From positions 22,751-86,750 of the forward strand of contig CANJXC010000015.1 in assembly GCA_947478845.1 (NCBI GenBank): DNA of 64,000 bases. Direction: 5' to 3'. The stretch comes from Spirochaetales bacterium (GTDB taxonomy: Bacteria > Spirochaetota > Spirochaetia > JABEVK01). The notes under the pieces are model-generated. The model ran no database searches and was not told the origin of the DNA. It saw only the letters and a list, made by a program, of their open reading frames with translations. A program made the translations under genes and the position numbers. Shown piece by piece: positions 61,433-64,000 of this stretch (position 1 is its first letter; every line of letters starts with the position of its first letter).

Positions 61433-61780
61433 ATGCAGGACCACCGCCGCTCCCCGCGTTATCGCATCTGCCAGATGATCCGCCTCGACTTCGGCCGGGA
61501 AGGCCTCATCAACGCCGAAACCCTCAATTACTCTGCAGGGGGATTACTCTGCCGCACCCGTGAGACGCTTCCGCTCGGCACCAAACTCGGCGTCATGCTA
61601 GCCATGGAAGAAGGTGGTGTTCAGATTCCGCTTCAAGTGGAAGCTAGGGTGGTGCGGCTTATCGACACCGAGGGGACGGATCGGCTTGTGGCCTTGGAAC
61701 TCGTGGAGCCCACCGAAGAAGGCAGCCGCAAAATGGTCAGGCTCTTCGCAAACACCTCCGCGACCTGCCAGGACGAATGA
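61433..61780 (+). CDS. PilZ domain protein
   Basis: A 115-aa single PilZ domain. The c-di-GMP-binding signatures are present: RRSPR (R5, R6, R9) and the NxSxxG element N32-Y-S34-A-G-G37. It should bind cyclic di-GMP and pass the signal to a partner. The next gene, an acyl-ACP thioesterase-like enzyme, starts 1 nt after its stop, so the two are co-translated. TACACT (61420-61425) predicts +1 1 nt before ATG 61433. Confidence 0.87.
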   Translation: MQDHRRSPRYRICQMIRLDFGREGLINAETLNYSAGGLLCRTRETLPLGTKLGVMLAMEEGGVQIPLQVEARVVRLIDTEGTDRLVALELVEPTEEGSRKMVRLFANTSATCQDE

Positions 61781-61781
61781 G

Positions 61782-62549
61782 ATGCTAGGCGAGCCGCTTG
61801 CTGGGGTCTTCCGGGGCAAAACCCCGATTCCCTATGTCGACGCCGATGCCACCGGCGCGATACGATTCACATCGCTGATCAAACAGGTGCAAAGCCTCGC
61901 CGGCGAGCATACCGCCAGTTTGGGCTGGAACTACCGCGAACACTTGGACCAAGGGGTGTTCTGGGTGCTGTCGCGCATGAGCGTTGAGTTCCAGCAATGG
62001 CCGCTCTGGCCGGCCACGCTGGTGGTAGACACCTGGACGCGTGGGACAAAAGCTGTGATGGCCCTACGCGATTTCCGTTACGGCACCGAGGAAGCGGGCT
62101 GGTGCGGACGGGCGAGCACCGCTTGGGTACTTCTGAAAGAACGCCGGCCTCAGAGGCCCGAAGCGTGGACACAAATGTTCAACCAGATTCGGGCGGAGGA
62201 ACCTCTGGCCGAGATGCCTCCCGTACTACCCCCCCTCGAGGCCTCACGAGAGGCCACCAAAACTGTGCTCGCCACTTGGGAAGATATCGATATGAATGGT
62301 CACGTGGGAAACGTTAGCTCTCTGGGATGGTGCCTAGGCCAACACGATTTTGAGTTTCTGAGCACCCACAGGCCCCGTTTTCTTGAGGTAAATTATTTGG
62401 CTGAGATGTTTTGTGGGGAGAAATACGCAGTCCTTGTCAGCGAAGCGGCTCCTTTGCCCTCGGGCGTGCGTGTGTTTGACTACGGGGTGGCGAAAGAAGG
62501 CGACCAGTCACCCACGCTACGCGTGCGGATGGGTTTCACGGCGCTTTGA
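61782..62549 (+). CDS. Acyl-ACP thioesterase-like protein (FatA/FatB type, double hotdog)
   Basis: A 255-aa protein matching bacterial acyl-ACP thioesterases. The first hotdog half includes ASLGWNYREHLDQGVFWVLSRMSVEF; the second has TWEDIDMNGHVGNVSSLGWCL, with the D-x-N-x-H-x-N-like catalytic pattern (DMNGHVGN) of this family. It releases fatty acids from ACP. ATG 61782 follows AGGA at 61770-61773. It lies directly after a PilZ gene, so c-di-GMP control of lipid release is possible. Its 3' end overlaps the convergent coiled-coil gene by 14 bp. Confidence 0.85.
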   Translation: MLGEPLAGVFRGKTPIPYVDADATGAIRFTSLIKQVQSLAGEHTASLGWNYREHLDQGVFWVLSRMSVEFQQWPLWPATLVVDTWTRGTKAVMALRDFRYGTEEAGWCGRASTAWVLLKERRPQRPEAWTQMFNQIRAEEPLAEMPPVLPPLEASREATKTVLATWEDIDMNGHVGNVSSLGWCLGQHDFEFLSTHRPRFLEVNYLAEMFCGEKYAVLVSEAAPLPSGVRVFDYGVAKEGDQSPTLRVRMGFTAL

Positions 62550-62871
62550 GCTCGTTTTCTAATTGTTTGAGCACTGCCACCACCTTTTTGAGCCTCTCGA
62601 CTGCTGACCCTTGCGAGGCAACAATCTCGGTGGCCAGCGAAGTGGCCGCCGTCACCTTTTGGTGAAGCACCGCTGCCCCCTGCTCCACCTTCTGGCGCGA
62701 GGCGGCCAACGATGTTTCCTGGGCCTCGAGTTCGCCTTGCAACTGCGCCAGTTCGGCCTTCTGTTTTTGAAAGACCGAATCTGAGCTGACCCTTTGGAAG
62801 CCTTCGAGCAACAGGGCTCCGAAAACGATGCCCGCGGCGAACACTGCGGCGAGCAGGAACTTGGCTTTCAC
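62536..62871 (-). CDS. Membrane-anchored coiled-coil protein B
   Basis: A 111-aa protein: an N-terminal hydrophobic helix (FLLAAVFAAGIVFGALLLEG) followed by about 80 residues of heptad-like coiled coil rich in Gln, Ala, Glu and Lys. GTG 62871 overlaps the TGA of protein A (GTGA), so they are made together. The helix is likely an uncleaved anchor with the coil facing the periplasm. No family recognised. A longer upstream frame is disregarded. Confidence 0.62.
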   Translation of the reverse strand: MKAKFLLAAVFAAGIVFGALLLEGFQRVSSDSVFQKQKAELAQLQGELEAQETSLAASRQKVEQGAAVLHQKVTAATSLATEIVASQGSAVERLKKVVAVLKQLENELKAP

Positions 62872-63263
62872 CGCGTCACCCAAACTAAGACTACCGTTTC
62901 GACCAAAGCTAAAGCCGTGGCCACCCCTGCAACGGGAAGCAACCACGAGTTAAGCAACCGCTCGTTCGACAAAAGCTCGAGAGTTCTGCGGTCGTGGGCC
63001 TCGAGAGCGTGAACGGTTTGCTCGTAGGCGGCTAACTGCTGGCCCTGCTCGGCAAGAGCGTTCACGTGGGTGGCCGAAAGGGCTTCCAGCTCCGTCAGCC
63101 GGGTTTGCAATTCCACCGTACGGCTCTGGTTGGCCTCGAGGTCGCTGATCAGCGAATCGAGCTCGGAGGTGACCGAAGCGAGGGTCAACTTTGCGTTGGG
63201 GGCGCTTTCGGCAGGCAGGGCCGTACCCACCAGCACCAGGACAAAGGTGAGGGCAAGACGCAT
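62868..63263 (-). CDS. Exported coiled-coil protein A with C-terminal membrane anchor
   Basis: A 131-aa protein with an N-terminal signal peptide (LALTFVLVLVGTALPAESA), a coiled-coil core of about 80 residues (ELDSLISDLEANQSRTVELQ and similar heptads), and a C-terminal transmembrane helix (LLPVAGVATALALVETVVLV). The topology places the coil outside the cytoplasm, tethered at its C-terminus, opposite in polarity to protein B. The two probably form a hetero-coiled-coil; function unknown. Confidence 0.65.
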   Translation of the reverse strand: MRLALTFVLVLVGTALPAESAPNAKLTLASVTSELDSLISDLEANQSRTVELQTRLTELEALSATHVNALAEQGQQLAAYEQTVHALEAHDRRTLELLSNERLLNSWLLPVAGVATALALVETVVLVWVTR

Positions 63264-63294
63264 GGAGAAAGTTTAACCGGTGGCCCGCAGCGGA

Positions 63295-64000
63295 TCAAGA
63301 ACCTAAGTCAATCCCCGTGAGTTCAAGGATTTCTGAGTCTGCCATGCCTTTTTCGCGTAGTTTGAGAGCCAATTCGCGGGCTTTGCGGCCCTCGCCTTCG
63401 GCAATACCCTGGGTAATGCCTTGGGTAATACCCTGGGTAATACCCTGGGCAATGCCTTCTGCCATGCCCTGGGCCAAACCCTCTGCCTTCCCAGCCGCTA
63501 AGCCTTCTGCCTTCCCGGCAGCCAAGCCTTTGGTTTGGGCCTCGTCGAGCCAGGCCGCTTGGTCGCGCATTTCTTTCATCCGCGCCTCGTAGATCATACG
63601 GGCCTCGGAATCGTTTTCAAAGCGGTAGTAGCGGTCGGCAAGTTCCTGCAGGTTATGGTTTTTCTTCAACAAAACCATCATAGGTCCCTCCTGTTCGTCG
63701 AGGTGCCTGAGGGCATACAGCCACTCGGCAAGCTCTGAGCCCTCGTTTTGGGGCAGTTTTCTCAATTCAAGATAATGCATCACGCAGTCGTCGGTTAAGC
63801 AGACCTCGGGCTTTGTTTTCTCCATCAGCTGAAAAGTCGAATGAAACGGCAACTCGTCGGGAAAAAGATTGAAGTTTAAGAGGCTCACACTGACCACAGG
63901 CATCAGCTTGTGGTACTTATCGCCCTCAAGGATTTGCTCGGTGTAGCTTTTGGCCCAGTAGTAGAGGCTGCGTTCGCCGTACTCTGCTTGGCTGCGCACC
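63295..64000 (-). CDS. Rpn family nuclease paralogue, N-terminus cut by window edge
   Basis: The visible 234 residues align closely with the C-terminal two thirds of the Rpn protein at 46021-47019 (shared blocks include YGERSLYYWA, LMPVVSVS, CLTDDCVMHYLEL and LLKKNHN/SQELADRYYR-type stretches). The N-terminal catalytic core lies beyond base 64000, so no start is given. The C-terminal tail again has tetrapeptide repeats (AQGM, TQGI), but also a duplicated LAAGKAEG block. It differs most from the paralogue in this repeat region. No 123-bp array accompanies this copy. Confidence 0.85.
   Translation of the reverse strand, partial: VRSQAEYGERSLYYWAKSYTEQILEGDKYHKLMPVVSVSLLNFNLFPDELPFHSTFQLMEKTKPEVCLTDDCVMHYLELRKLPQNEGSELAEWLYALRHLDEQEGPMMVLLKKNHNLQELADRYYRFENDSEARMIYEARMKEMRDQAAWLDEAQTKGLAAGKAEGLAAGKAEGLAQGMAEGIAQGITQGITQGITQGIAEGEGRKARELALKLREKGMADSEILELTGIDLGS
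63409..63528 (-). repeat. 12-nt and 24-nt tandem repeats inside the second Rpn gene
   Basis: Six 12-nt units on the plus strand at 63409-63480 (such as CTGGGTAATGCC and TTGGGTAATACC), followed by two 24-nt units at 63481-63504 and 63505-63528. They encode the (A/T)QG(I/M) and AAGKAEGL repeats; all unit lengths are multiples of three. Confidence 0.9.

Overview
The window looks like the chromosome of a free-living or commensal diderm bacterium, most likely a spirochaete. This is an inference from gene content, not a database result. Supporting points are three exported beta-barrel-like proteins (two with a C-terminal Phe), a BMP/PnrA-type nucleoside lipoprotein system plus a second BMP-type importer, two Rpn-family nucleases, HflKC, a long-form PRPP synthetase and GC-rich, densely packed genes with many 1-4 nt overlaps. 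I see no rRNA, tRNA, CRISPR array, prophage or insertion sequence. It is a largely ordinary core or metabolic segment with a few odd islands.

Layout. 1-7.5 kb: ICMT-like methyltransferase, tandem ABC ATPase, TetR regulator divergent from an SDR-type oxidoreductase, SulP-STAS-cNMP anion transporter, glycogen synthase. 7.6-13.1 kb: purine nucleoside import and phosphorolysis operon (BMP lipoprotein, ATPase, two permeases, DeoD). 13.2-15.3 kb: two exported beta-barrel-like proteins. 15.3-21.6 kb (minus strand): MetH, a soluble hybrid histidine kinase, uridine kinase. 21.6-27.6 kb: YgjP-type metalloprotease, glutathione peroxidase, then an araB-araA-araD-LacI arabinose operon. 27.5-31.1 kb: FGGY sugar kinase coupled to a 740-aa protein I cannot assign. 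31.2-35.1 kb: NarL/NarX-type two-component system, a divergent S-component-like membrane protein, PRPP synthetase. 35.2-41.6 kb: HflK-HflC and a second BMP-type importer. 41.5-45.5 kb: HAD hydrolase, YlqF GTPase, ProC, pyruvate kinase. 45.5-47.0 kb: a 123-bp tandem repeat array abutting an Rpn nuclease. 47.2-57.6 kb: an outer-membrane protein, HemW, an M29-like peptidase, GNAT, ThrH, UppP, and a pepD-purK-purE-response regulator run. 57.6-64 kb: DUF1007 exported protein, a ribbon-helix-helix regulator with metal-ligand-like Cys/His, a Zn/Mn-type ABC permease and ATPase, TIM-barrel isomerase, Bcp peroxiredoxin, PilZ protein, acyl-ACP thioesterase, two coupled membrane coiled-coil proteins, and a second, window-truncated Rpn nuclease.

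The most striking signal not named by gene families is positional. Many genes with no Shine-Dalgarno sequence have a -10-like hexamer ending exactly 7 (or 8) nt before the start codon, often with a -35-like hexamer 17-18 nt further upstream, so the predicted transcript begins on the start codon. This fits tetR, sulP, metH, ygjP, the hybrid kinase, the FGGY kinase, the NarX-type kinase, its divergent membrane protein, prs, hemW and the RHH regulator, and suggests widespread leaderless mRNAs. The other standouts are the 123-bp structured repeat array with an inverted end, the compact RHH/Cys-His regulator of a metal importer that lacks its own binding protein, and the two Rpn paralogues with 12-nt repeat tracts.
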